The position numbers were made by a program, and so were the translations under genes. A stretch of 64,000 bases of DNA from Apostichopus japonicus (taxonomy: Eukaryota; Echinodermata; Holothuroidea; Aspidochirotida; Stichopodidae), in assembly GCF_037975245.1 (NCBI RefSeq), contig NC_092576.1:1004501-1068500 (forward strand). Direction: 5' to 3'. The notes below the pieces were generated by a model. The model had not been told where the DNA came from. It did no database searches and saw only the letters and a list, made by a program, of their open reading frames with translations. Positions 37,335 to 48,898 of this stretch are shown piece after piece. Positions within the stretch are counted from its first letter, which is position 1. Every line of letters starts with the position of its first letter.

Positions 37335-39420
37335 AACAGGCTCTGTGAAAGAGACTTGTGTTGCTAAGGAACAGCGAATCATATCGTATATTGATAACAG
37401 TACGTGAGTTCCATCTGTTGTTCGACAAAAAAACATCACTTTGCGGTAAAATATGAAACACATATACCACTTAGCTAAGTTTCAACTGCCAACTGGGCGG
37501 TCACAGCTATGCCATCATAACGTAACTCAGTGGAATCATTCTAGAAGAACAAGAGTTCAGTGCAAAAGTATAGAGCACGTCAAGTTGACACTCAGTAGTT
37601 TTATGGTTCTCTGCCTGCTCCGTATTTACATCAGTGGTCTAGCTTTCGGCTTCAAATGTCTATGTACAGCTGTTGCAAAGACACTATATGTGACTAATTT
37701 TAGCATGCTGTATTCTGCTAGAGAGTGAACGCTGTCAATTTGAAGGTATTAATTAGCACTGCCTTCAACCATAGAATTGTTACCCCCCCCCCCATCATTG
37801 ATCTTTTCTGATCGTTCTCATATGCACTTTTTCTGAATGTCCCCAGCCTTCCAATTATTTCAGACTTCGTCAAAATTCTTGGAAGATAACCAGTTGAAAC
37901 TTTTACGAAATTTGCATCAGTTACCCGCATTTGACTCTCTAGCACATTGTGGGGCGGACCTGTTACGGTGCACCGGTAACAAAGGACGATTGTTGCATAG
38001 TTCTGAATCACTGACTTATATAGGTGCAGATCCACGCCGAGGTGTATGTACCACCCTCCCAGTTTCAACCTAACACATCGGTATAAAAGTTGTTATAAAC
38101 ATGACATAGCATTTGAAATTATAATCGAATCAGCATCAGGTGCGTTAAATTATGTAGAAATTACTTGTTCTCAATGATAAAGCACCGTTCCTGTGCGAAT
38201 CAACCACTTTGGTCTCGTGATAAACAGCACATGATTTTTTTTACAACACTGTGATCATGTGAGCCTATGCCTTTCCAGACACCCATTGTTAAGTCGTAAC
38301 ACCAAATACGTGACCAAGTAGGCCTATTATTTTTGTTTTTTGACAGAATTTTACATAAAGGTCCAAACCGGATCATGTGTACAATAGTATGGTACCATAT
38401 GCCATTGGCGGCGATCATGGGAGGGGACGGGGGGGGGGGACATGTCCCCCAATATTTTAGGTGGAGGGATAGTATCTAATATCCCCCCAATATTTGGTGG
38501 CATAGTTTTTGTGTGTGGCTATACATTGAAAATAATGAGTGAGATTATGTATCCAAATCATATTTGGCGGTGGCTAAAACTTCATCCAACACATGCTGCA
38601 TGAGGTAAATGACTCTTCGTGGTCGTTTCTGTGACCGTATAGCATGTTGTCTTATCATAATATCTGTACATCTCTTGAGTATGAGTGTAAGTAGGTACAA
38701 ATATTATCCACATCGATATGGGTTCACTGGGTTTCCATTTGGCCTGTTTCCTACAAGATTTCTAACCGCAGGCGCGTAGCCAGGGGGGGGGGCGAATGGG
38801 GAGACCGCCCCCACTCGAGCATATTTTTTGTTGATGTCGAAGTTTTATAGCAGCCGTTATAAGACTTTTAATATTTATACACCAATAAATTAACTGTCTG
38901 AATTTTCGAAAATTCCCTGACCAACATTCTTCATCATACTTCCCTCTACTCGTGCAATTTTGACCGGTCTGTGAGGGGTTGGAGGGGTTTTTTCTATATT
39001 GGTTGTCCATAGATGAATTTTGTGCAACATTATGGGTATGTTTTGAAGTGAATTTATTATTCAAATTCTGAACAAATAATGGGCTTAAAACCTTGAAAAG
39101 TGGGGCTGACGGGTATTGTAGGCCGTTACGTAGTATTAGCTACAAAAGCAATGATCCACATGAGATGCAATGAGGTCGAACATGATGTGTGACTGGTGAC
39201 AATCTTGAAAAAGGTTATGAAAAAAACTATTGGGAAAAACTTGGTTCTCAGGCAAAAGTGTACATCTGGTTGGTCATTTTCAAGCCCGAGAAGTGCCATT
39301 TCCGGTGTTCTGGGGGCTATCAAAACCAGAAATTTCCTTGTACGCTGCGCGCCAACCAATGGTGGCGCTCCGCTTTGATAGTAATTCGCGTCCCCCGGGT
39401 TAGAAAATCCGGGATACGCT

Positions 39421-39421
39421 G

Positions 39422-39488
<67 letters not shown>
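39421..39488. repeat. (TA)n microsatellite
   Basis: About 33 uninterrupted TA units immediately upstream of the Penelope remnant. Confidence 0.98.
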
Positions 39489-39495
<7 letters not shown>

Positions 39496-39514
39496 ACATT
39501 GACGTACAAAACTC

Positions 39515-40165
39515 GTCAAACCAGTTCCAAAAGGGTACCATTGGTTACTGAATTCCACCCTGGTCTCCCACCACTGACTAATATTATTCAGAAGAATTTT
39601 CACCTACTTCAAGGCACCGAACGCCTGAAATCAGTTTTCCCAGAATTACCTGGCATCGCCTTTGAAAGACCCAACAACCTACGGGATATCTTAGTTCGGG
39701 CAGCCTTTCGGGATGACACCCCATTAGGGGAAAGCAAATTAACAGAAACTACAAAACCAAACCAAACGCACGTTCCAAATTCGGCACAAAATTAACTGCC
39801 TATTCAAAAATGTCATTTACCTCATCTACTGCAATATTTGTAACTTACAATACATTGGAGAGTCAAAAAACACTCTTAGAATGAGAATGACACAACATAG
39901 ATCGGCGATCAAAACAAAAAAGATCTACCAACCTGTTGCAAATCACTTCAATCTCCAAAATCATTCAATTGAGAATTTGCGTGTTATTGCCATTGACCAG
40001 AACGATTCTTGGACAGATAAATCTAGGAAAGCGAAAGAAAAGTTCTGGGAACTAAACCTAAAGACCACGGCACCATTCGGTTTAAACATCAGAAACGATT
40101 TGCCGTCCCAGATAAACCAAAACAATGCCTTTACAATTACGACGGAATCAATCGGATTAAAATAA
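39515..40165 (+). pseudogene. Penelope-like retroelement: RT thumb and GIY-YIG endonuclease, frameshifted
   Basis: The first frame (to the stop at 39793) gives FHPGLPPLTNIIQKNFHLLQ and then FPELPGIAFERPNNLRDILV, the C-terminal reverse transcriptase signature of Penelope-like elements. A +1 shift near 39790 opens the second frame: NCLFKNVIYLIYCNICNLQY, then IGES, LRMRMTQHRSAI, NHFNLQNHS and a final stop at 40165. YLIYC...QYIGES followed by an Arg-rich helix and H is the GIY-YIG nuclease that Penelope elements use for integration. It is truncated at the 5' side and broken by the shift, and it sits between two TA microsatellites. Confidence 0.85.
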
Positions 40166-40309
40166 TCCGACGCGGATTAAAATAATCCGAATTTCTAAAA
40201 CTTCTGCTCAATTCAGCAGAAATCAGTAAGTCGCTTTGCCTTTACAACCATGCCGACATCTTCTCTATCAAATAGTTTCAATTCCTGCTACTCCTTGTCA
40301 CTTTCGGTG

Positions 40310-40365
40310 ATCATGCACTGAAGAAGAGCTAGTTTTGCTCGAAAGCTCTGCAAAAACCAAACATT
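40310..40365 (+). other. Hammerhead-like CTGAAGA / hairpin / GAAA motif after the Penelope ORF
   Basis: CACTGAAGA is followed by GAGC, a short loop, GCTC and GAAA, matching the order of hammerhead ribozyme conserved core pieces CUGANGA, stem II, GAAA. One extra A separates the core from stem II, and I find no good stem III or cleavage UH, so activity is doubtful. Penelope-like elements are known to carry hammerhead motifs. Confidence 0.35.
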
Positions 40366-40469
40366 GGCTGTTTTACTGCCAATCACTTACCTAATTTAAT
40401 TATTGTATCTCACTCGAGATCCAGCCTTTCTCTAAATGCAGCATAGTTGTTAAACAGTTTTTCCGTTAT

Positions 40470-40591
<122 letters not shown>

Positions 40592-40651
40592 ATACTAGTT
40601 GAGACTAGTGGAACATTAGTAGTTGTAACTCGGAGTTTCACGCGTTATAGC

Positions 40652-40681
40652 GATCGTCAGACAACCAGTTGTCTGACGATC
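40652..40681. repeat. Perfect 14-bp inverted repeat
   Basis: GATCGTCAGACAAC, CA, then the exact reverse complement. It lies between the TA microsatellite and a (CT)n run, within the A-only insertion. Confidence 0.9.
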
Positions 40682-40746
40682 AACATATATTCCGCTCTGT
40701 CCACTGGACATAGAGCACTCTGCGCCAAGAAAGACGCCAACCAACC

Positions 40747-40748
<2 letters not shown>

Positions 40749-40796
<48 letters not shown>

Positions 40797-40797
40797 T
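40749..40797. repeat. (CT)n-(AT)n compound microsatellite
   Basis: About 17 CT units run directly into about seven AT units. Confidence 0.95.
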
Positions 40798-42461
40798 TTT
40801 TTAAACACGAACCACGCGAACAATTTCTGGGATGAAAGTTGCTACGCGCCTGCATCCGAACAAAATGTCCCCACCCCCAAATATTTGGAACAAATCGCCG
40901 CCCCTGCCATATGTTACCATTCTTTTATTCATTTAGTTATCTATTTATTTATTCATTCGCATTATATTGAAACTGTCTGGTTATCTCCCAATTGAATTTT
41001 GATATTATCCCCAGGCTATTGACTATTCTTTGGAACTAAGACTTGGGTTTCCTAAAAAAGTTCACTGTTGTATTTATTTTGTATTTTTCGGTCTTTCATA
41101 TAAACGGGCATAGGAAATTAACTCAGTATATATCTCAAGTTACTGTTCTTAACTTAATTTTTTGTGCGTGCCACAGCTAGAATGGTCATGTATGTTATGT
41201 TCCGTTGGTTCTTCAAACAGTGAAATATGTTAGAAACGAAAATATAGGTAAAACTGTACAGTAAAAAGATAATGAAGACCATGTAGACTTCTGTAATAAA
41301 GATTCTTTTAAATTATTCTGTTCCGACCATCTTTCTCATGGCCATACGTTTCAATTATCCTCCTGATTTTCTTGACATTACTTGTTGTAATATCTTCCTT
41401 CCTTTCAGACTGAATTTCCATTCAAATTCGAAGGCAAACTACCAAATTTGAAACAAGGTCCTTAATTATTTCAATTTTACATGTTTTGCTTCCTGTTCGT
41501 CCATTGTAGTAGCCTATATACAGCATCTTGAACAGGTGAGGCGGTCAGTGTTGTTTTCAAGTACAAATGTAATGTATACTCTTGGCCCACAGATAAATCA
41601 ATCTACATTCTTATTCATTAGCCCAAATGCAGCTGAACTTGGTTCGGAAGAAAAAAGGTCCCCCATCCCAAACAGGCTAAATAAACCTGGTATTGACTTA
41701 TGTAGGCAAGGGCAAGGCCACTTGTATCACATTTTAATATATGATCTTTCTTGTTGAAGGGTTTGATTGCGGTCACAATACCCATGCCTCAGGCGCGGTT
41801 GCAGGGATATCATTCCTTTTATTCTGTAGCCTTTAGAACACTTGATAAAAATACAAACAAAAGGATTTTTCCTGTTGGTTTTTCCCCCTCCCGCAAGGAT
41901 GGTCATAGCTAGGTCTATTGTCAAAATCAGAAGAAATCGACAGCCTCATTACGCCTACGGCGTCATGTTTTGAAATTGCCGGCCGTATCTTGACAACACC
42001 GTGAAATATCCGCATTATTCATCCTCCCCTTACACCCCTCCCCCATATCAATCGCAAAAAGTGCTCCCCCTGCCAAATTCCTGGCTACGTCGTTGGGATA
42101 TGTACATTGTTTCTATGGTATACAAATAAAACACTCAATGCTCATCTACGGAAGTTTAAAAGTGCCATCAACATAAGCAAAAACTTTGCCCCATAAGGTA
42201 CAAATGTTGTTGACGATTAGTACGGGGGGGGGGGGGGGGGGGGGTAAAAGGCAGCAGTAGGAATTTTCTGGCTCCAAAACCCATCCAATTGGAATTTCAG
42301 CCACTACACCCCCCCCCCCCCAATCATCAGGCCTTAGCTACGTCCCTGGACTCAGGAAAACTCATTTACTCGCTGCGCGATTCCTGGCGTCTTGTAATAT
42401 GCTCTACTTTTATCGTCAAGTTGCTCACGATTCATTTTCTGCGAAAAGTCCATTCACACTC

Positions 42462-42503
42462 CACGAATTCGTCGCGCACGTCTGTCGTGCACGACAAATC
42501 GTG
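42462..42503. repeat. Imperfect hairpin beside the foldback element (copy A)
   Basis: CACGAATTCGTCGCGCACG and CGTGCACGACAAATCGTG are near inverse repeats around TCTGT. The same hairpin is at 59170-59212 in copy B. It adjoins the left end of the foldback element. Confidence 0.7.
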
Positions 42504-42698
42504 AGGAAAGGACCACAACATATGATGATGTTACTGATGATCTTATTTTGTACGATCATGTACTAAAAACTTACGATCATGTACTAGAAATACAAGATCG
42601 TGTACTAACAATTTACGTTCATGTACCAAACAAATACGATCATGTACTAAAAGTATACGATCATGTTCTCAACATATCCGATCATGTACTACAAACGT

Positions 42699-43199
42699 CT
42701 ACAAAAGATTTGGGTCTCCAAAGGCATCTGTAAAAATAAGGCTATTCAAAACACTGGTACTACCGGTCCTACGATATGGATGCGAGACCTGGAGAAAGAA
42801 TAATGGGGATGAAAAGAAAAGCGATATTTTTCATAACAAATGCCTCAGGAGAGTACTAAGGATAAGATGGCAAGAACGAGTCAGCACAAAAGAACTGCTA
42901 AAGAGAGCAAAAATGGGACCACTAAGCATCGAAATTAAGAAAAGAAGATGGAAATTCACTGGGCATATATTGCGCCAAAACCCTAACAACGACAGCAACA
43001 TCAGCATGACTTGGGCACCAGAGGGCAGGAGTAAGAGAGGGCGACCAAAAACAACATGGCGCAGGGCAGTAGACAAAGAAAGAGAGGGGGCTGGTTGGCC
43101 ATCCTGGAATGAGGCCAGAAACGCAGCTGCCGACCCAGATAAATGGAGACGATCTGTGGAGGCCTTTTTTGCCTCTAGGCAAGAAGACAGATGATGATG
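42699..43199 (+). mobile_element. 5'-truncated LINE insertion with target duplication (copy A)
   Basis: Flanked by the 11-bp direct repeat ACTACAAACGT (42688-42698 and 43200-43210) and ending in an ATGATGATG tail, as in LINEs with microsatellite tails. It is open throughout to the stop at 43192-43194 and encodes the C-terminal part downstream of a reverse transcriptase: TLVLPVLRYGCETW, IFHNKCLRRVLRIRWQERVS, RRWKFTGHILRQNPNN, KRGRPKTTWRRAVDK and DPDKWRRSVEAFFASRQ. This arrangement (YGCETW, RRxLxIxW, GHxLR, RGRPxxTWRR) is typical of the region after the RT domain in many animal non-LTR elements. The catalytic RT and endonuclease are missing. The insertion lies inside the left arm of the foldback element. 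Confidence 0.9.
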
Positions 43200-43734
43200 A
43201 CTACAAACGTACGATGTACATCAAAACAAATACGATCATGTACTAATAATGTTATGTTCAAAAAAGTGGCGTCTGCATGCGCGTATGTATATTCATATGT
43301 GGCGTATGCATACGAGTATGAATATTCAGTGTAAACTCATTAAGAACCATTAGGGGCGGGACTTCGGTATCAACTTTGATATTCCTCGAGGTACAGTACT
43401 TTGTAATCAACGGGTATCATTCCACAGTATTTATTTAATGTGAGTAATAATACTGCACATAGAGTGCTACTGCTAGCTTAGCCTTAGGCTAGGCTCAAAC
43501 TCAAAGACCCATATCTCTCGTGCACAAAATAATTTCATGGCCCAGGTCACTTTATTCTCTATTTAGGTCCATTGGTGCCAACTGTGCCATATTCATCAAT
43601 CGCGCTGATCAGTACTATATATTTCTGGCAGATTCAGAGTGAGACTGAGAGAAAAGGGCTAATAATAATTAAAACTATGTAGGCTTAAATTAAGGCTGTA
43701 GTTTAGTCTTTAAGTCGCTCAAATAAAAGTATAC

Positions 43735-43985
43735 CGAGCAAACACAAAAACGTTTTTAAAACGTTTCACCCTTTGTTTTGATAACGTTATTTGTGGTGTA
43801 ATAAAACTGTCACAAAACGTTTTCAGGCTATTATTTCAAAACATTTTTTTTCGTTAAAACATTAATATAACATAAATATCTCATAAAAACGTTATGCCGA
43901 CGTTTCTATAACACCACATTTAACGTTATAAAAACATATTTTAGAGGCTCTTTTAAAAATGTTATGATAACGTTTCACCAGTTAC
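43735..43985. repeat. AACGTT-rich palindromic element present only in copy A
   Basis: Rich in AACGTTTT and TAACGTTAT. GATAACGTTATTTGTGGTGT near 43780 is inversely matched by AACACCACATTTAACGTTAT near 43910, so the segment folds on itself. Copy B has a different sequence here (60470-60665). Confidence 0.65.
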
Positions 43986-43989
43986 AGAG

Positions 43990-44142
43990 TGAAGTAACAT
44001 CCTTCTTCCTAATTCCCAAGGATGACCTAATGCGTTTCAAAGTTGTTACGCTTATATCGAGCATATCTGCCATTTCCTCATTAGTAAAGCCCATTTTAAC
44101 AACTCCTCTAATCGTTTTTCTGTAGCATCTTGGGAATCCGTT
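43990..44142 (-). pseudogene. Helix-turn-helix fragment, probably transposon-derived (copy A)
   Basis: The - strand reads NGFPRCYRKTIRGVVKMGFT and then NEEMADMLDISVTTLKRIRS, SLGIRKK without a stop. The F-T-x-E-E-M-A-x-M-L-x-I-S-x-T-T-L-K-R-I-R pattern is a helix-turn-helix of the kind found at the N-terminus of DDE/integrase-type transposable element proteins. The same 153 bases stay open in copy B (60677-60829) with only a few amino-acid changes. It lies in the core of the foldback element. No adjoining catalytic domain was found. Confidence 0.5.
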
Positions 44143-45058
44143 TCTTATAGCAAGTAGTAGTAAATTGTTTTATTTAAAAATCCCGCGTAGGCTAAGTTAG
44201 GTAGGCCTATATACTTAAGTATAGGCTAGCCCTATCGTTACATGTATTATTATTTCGACGAAAGTATATATGACTACGTGCGTTGAGACTAACCTTCGTA
44301 CCACGGAGCAAAATAATAGCGACCACGTGTATTCATTCAATATAAGCACCGCCCCAATAGACACTTACATATTGATATTCATTCGCGTATTCAAACGACA
44401 ATACTGGATGTTCATACGTCACTTTTTTGGTAAATTACGCTTTTTTATCATCATCACAAGTTTTCAGTACATGATCGTATATGTTTTGATGTACATCTTA
44501 AGTTTTTAGTACATCATCGCATGCTTTGATGTACATCTTAAATTTGAGTACATAATCGTATATTTTTGGTACATGATCGTAAGTTTTTTAGTACCTGAAC
44601 GTATAAAATGAGATCATCATATGTTGTGGTCCTTTTCGCGTTCCATACTAATGTGTACTACTATGGACAACGAACTAAAACTTTCTGTTGGATAATTAGT
44701 TATTCGTGAAATTTCCTGTGATAAAGAAATCTGTTGAAACCAGAATATATGTATACAGATTTTTGTCAGTATTTTTTATTATATCATTTTCACATCCTAT
44801 CAAAAGTGAGAATAATGCAATTTCCGTAATCTCGAGCATTTGCTGCTCAACCTTGAGAAACCCTATCACTGTTAAATGCATATCTTCATGAGTGCCTCCG
44901 AACACAAGACTACAAAATTCCCATTGTTTATGAGCAAAATACCTGAAACTATTCTCTCATAATGACAATACCAGCGCCGTTGGAAACAGGAGGTCGGAGG
45001 CGATTAGGAATCGATGATTTCATAACTCTATCGACCATCACACATAACTTTGCGCTGT

Positions 45059-45405
45059 CTCCTCTAGTCAGTTTACCTACCAACTGAGTGCGGGCGCCTT
45101 TCCCGATGTATCACGTGACTCTAGTTTAAGCGTTTCATCCAAACACACAGTAAATCAACAGAGTGACGATCTTTCCGAAGGTGAAATAGTTTATCTTTGA
45201 CGCTACTCTCACATGCATGGATTTTCGAATGGCTCAAGGAAACAACGGATGATGAACTCAGCTCTCTTGTGATTGGCTGAATAGCATCGCTCGTGTCTAT
45301 GCAAATTACGGATTTTTGAGAGCATGGTAAATAAAAAACTACGAGCTAGGCACACAGAACTGATTAATTTCTGTGGCTAGTTGCCACAGAAATTAATTTC
45401 TGTGC
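45059..45405. other. Segment present only in copy A, with hairpin and octamer
   Basis: Inserted relative to copy B between CTTTGCGCTGT and ATAACAAATAAAT. It contains GATTGGCTGA (inverted CCAAT core is ATTGG) at 45271, ATGCAAAT (octamer) at 45299 and a perfect 15-bp hairpin at 45363-45397 (ATTAATTTCTGTGGC, five-base loop). No target duplication was recognised. Confidence 0.5.
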
Positions 45406-47989
45406 TATAATTTGAATAACAAATAAATTTCGTTACAATATGAAGCCAGTAGCGGAGGTGGACTGTGATGTGACGTCATAAGTCTAATTGTCATATAACC
45501 AATCACACTGTTATAGTATATGCCAATCAGATAAGATGCTGGTTAGCCAATTACATCCCATGTATGTAATTATAAGTACAAATATACGCTACCGTACTAT
45601 CACTCTCCATGCTTGCTGCTACTCCTTGCGGATATACCCTACACATCATTGTTTATGGTTATTTACGTTACGTGAAATATATACATTCAAGAATCAAGAA
45701 TGACTCTTCCTTCATTAAATTGACGTCTTCCGGAACACATAATATGACAGTGGCTGCCACCATGTCAGCCAGAGCTCCAGCTAGAGATTTATCTAAATCA
45801 TGCGCATTAGAAACGTTTGCCATCTAATATAAGTCCCTCCTCCTTAACGAGGGAATTTCCAACTCCTTGAAACTGTGCATGAGCTTATCCGTGGGCCGAA
45901 GTAGGAAAAGTGATCTAAAAATGAAATTTCGTTGCAAAGTCACGGGGTCTACATGAAACCCATTATATTTTATTAGCAATATGTATTATTTTTCAAACTC
46001 AGTTGTTCCCAAGCGTCAATGTTGCACATTAATGTTTTTATGCCAAAATGGCGGCAATTCCCCCATACATTTCTGCACAAAATAGAATAGGCCATAAATA
46101 CCGTAAAATTGATCAGAAGGAGAATCTACCTTCATGTTGAGGTTCCGCCGCCTATTTTGAACATATGTGGAATGATAATTTGTTAAGTGTGGGGGGGGGG
46201 GGGTCTACTGAAAGGTCATAAAGCAATAAAAACAGAATAGAGGGCGCTGTCCATTTCAGTATATCAGAGCATTGCATACTGCTATGCGAAAAATTATAAT
46301 TAAAATTACTTCGCGATGCTTTTCTTTGTAATTACATGGAAAATCTGTCATAACCTTCTGATCATATGCCAAACATCATTCTCCCCAGCCCAAACCTATG
46401 CACTGCAATTCCCATACCTATGTTTGGTAGCTGGACATGGATATATTAAATGGTGCTTAAAATCCTACCCCTCTCCAAAATTTCAGAGATTGAAGCCCAT
46501 CTTGAATTGAAAATATTGAGGCAAAGTTAAGGGTTTGGGAATGTGTGGGGAAGGGTGAGGTGGTGAAAGGAGGGGATATGTGTAAATCTAGTTTATAAAT
46601 GAGGAAAGCATATGAGAGTGAGGCTCCAATGTAAACCATAAAGTGTTATGAAAAGAAGGCGAGAAAGGCGTGTTAGTTTCAGTTCTGAATTATATTATTA
46701 TCGCAAAAGATCTTTTTTATAATATTTTCTTTTCTTTTTACAGTTACTTTATAAGAGCCAATACCTTATGAATGGAGAAGTGTAACTAAAAACAAGCATT
46801 TAGCATATTTGGTCAACGGCATATATGAACAGTGACAGTATTCTAGTAATTGTTACACTTTTTCAAAAAGACAAGCAACATGCACTGAGTGAGTACATTA
46901 TGTGGTAAAATGATAATTATTTTTATATAATCATTCAGAGAGTCAACTGAGTTGGAGATTCCTTGGAAAACAAGATTTTCAAAGCTAACAACACTTTTGA
47001 CCGAAAGAGATTTAATAGGTGTGCCTACATGCAAGTTTGAAAATGTACTTAAATACTAAAATATACTGTAATAAAATATTATGTGTACAATCCAAGACAT
47101 CACAGGCACACACAATCACCAGTGCATAAATTTCTTTTTACCAATATTGTTAAACTGAAGTAACAATTGAAAACATTTACTATATATATCTAGTAGCTAC
47201 AGTATGTATACATTTTCATAGAACAGGACCTATGAAGTACATTGTAAATATTCATGAAAATTTGCAGGAATTTAGACATAGCAACTTTCCATCATGTCGT
47301 CTCTCATGCAGAATTGCAAATTTGAAGGTCTTGAATAATATAACTACTGGAGGCAGAATGTGGCCACTGTGTAGTGTGTGGATGGATCGCAGCAGCTTTG
47401 GGGCAGGTCCTTGATTCATTGATTCTGTTGACAGAGCAGATGAAGATTTATTTAAAATGTATTTGTGATACACTAATGGGCTACTTTACTTCACCTCAAG
47501 TAATTATGTTGCTTTCAATTACTTCAATGTTGCATAGCTGATAGATAGTTTAAAAAGAGATATGCAACTTTACAATAAATTTCCACATTAATAAAAACAG
47601 TGCCTGATAAAGCTGAAATAAAATATGCTAACTTATGCTGCATACCATGAGTTTTGCAAAATGATTATTCTATATTAATTTTTTACTTTACAATTCAAAT
47701 TATTTCCTCCCCTCTTCCCCTCCCTTATTTACGTTTAAACAGAACATGTACCTGAATTTACATTGAAATACATTTAAGTAGCAAGACGGTATGCATGTCT
47801 GTTTTACTTACCGAACCATGTGTCGTTTTTTCAAAGATATGTTCACAAATAGAAAGGGACTACAAGCACTTATGTATGTTAAAAGAGCAACGTTTTGCAT
47901 CATTACAGTATCATAAGTTTCCATATAGGCCTATATTCCAACACGTACATAATTGCACTTTATTTGAAGGCAACAGATGGAAATCTTAC

Positions 47990-48052
47990 CTGATTGATCA
48001 TTGTGTGAGAAGTCTCCAAAATCTGCAGTATCAGTTTGAGCTGGTAAATCCT
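47990..48052 (-). CDS. Candidate small gene, exon 3
   Basis: A - strand exon between a TTTCTGTCTTGCAG acceptor and a GTAAGATTT donor. It completes a Glu codon and encodes DLPAQTDTADFGDFSHNDQS. DFGDF-type acidic phenylalanine motifs bind clathrin adaptor ear domains in other proteins. Here this is only a suggestion. Phase fits both neighbours. Confidence 0.55.
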
Positions 48053-48581
48053 CTGCAAGACAGAAAATAAAGAAAGAGATTTTAACAACAGTTTTGTTGT
48101 ATTAAGCCTAGGATGACGATAATATATTTACTTTGTGATTACGATTACTTCAAGGCCTGTATCCAAGAAAAGGGTTGTAACTGTTCAGTTGGTTAAACTT
48201 GTATTAGTTCAAAATATATATAAACAAGGCATCTTCAACAAGAAATACAGCATATTTCAAAGACCATACCAAGGGGAAAAAACTTTGAATTCATTGCAAA
48301 GTTTTACCAGCACCAGCAACCCACTTCGTTCCTGTGACAAATTGTACACAGAACGTACACCCAGCCAACCTTTTTGTTTCAGCATAGCCTGGACTTTGAA
48401 TAACAGTTTAGTCAACGTTAGAAATTAGCTAGAGCTGTGTACATTTTTTACAGCGTAGGCCTAGGCTAGTTGAGAACGACTGTGGTTACTGTAACGGTAC
48501 GAACTCGAATGACGCAGTTTCCAGTCGAATATTTCATTCATTTTCAAAGTAATATTTCAAGAATACTTTAATACAACTCAC

Positions 48582-48695
48582 CAACTGATTGTGTAAGTTT
48601 AGATATAGTCCTGGAGATTTTGGATACGTCGGTAAACTTCATATAACATTGCCGATGATACCGGCACCTTGTTGAGTCCAACGTCAAGTTGAGGT
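48582..48695 (-). CDS. Candidate small gene, exon 2
   Basis: The acceptor is TTTCTGAAAATGCAG and the donor GTGAGTTGT on the - strand. It is open in the phase set by its neighbours and encodes LNLTLDSTRCRYHRQCYMKF and then TDVSKISRTISKLTQSV. There is no transmembrane segment or known domain that I recognise. The helical KISRTISKLTQSV stretch could form a short coiled coil. Confidence 0.55.
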
Positions 48696-48885
48696 CTGCA
48701 TTTTCAGAAAGAAATAGTATTGGCAAAATCCCTTAATTCTCCACCTCAACCCTCCATTCCTTAGCACATCTGATTACTTTAGCTTTGAAGATATTGGTTA
48801 ATGCAGTCACTTTCCCTGAGGCTGTCTTTGAAACATGGATAATGCATTCTAATTTCATTTTCGTTCTGCAGGTCCGCCTTATTAC

Positions 48886-48898
48886 TAGTTGACGCCAT
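48886..48898 (-). CDS. Candidate small gene, start exon
   Basis: The - strand ATG at 48898 opens MAST and one base before a GTAATA donor. The overhang matches the phase of exon 2. The start context AACATGGCG is good. If the donor is not used the frame runs on for about 40 codons to a stop, so this exon is the least certain of the three. Total product with all four exons is 104 residues. Confidence 0.4.

Larger units (their letters stand above)
42506..44636. mobile_element. Foldback DNA transposon with 21-bp subterminal repeats (copy A)
   Basis: The left end GAAAGGACCACAACATATGA and the right end (reverse complement AAAAGGACCACAACATATGA) are inverted repeats. The arms continue inward with GATCATGTACT-type repeats. 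On the left there are seven at exact 21-bp spacing (42554, 42575, 42596, 42617, 42638, 42659, 42680). The right arm (44465-44600) carries their inverted relatives at irregular 16-22-bp spacing. Further in, CAAAAAAGTGGCG, GTATGAATATTC and GGGGCGG also recur inverted, so each arm is about 300 bp once the LINE insertion is removed. Superfamily not established. Confidence 0.75.

Noticed and set aside
37718-38068. 116-codon - strand frame, partly conserved in copy B (57042-57269)
   Set aside because: Conservation is explained by the segmental duplication. The ends differ and a poly-G tract encodes part of it.
39126-39603. Frames reading YIYIYI
   Set aside because: Translations of the TA microsatellite.
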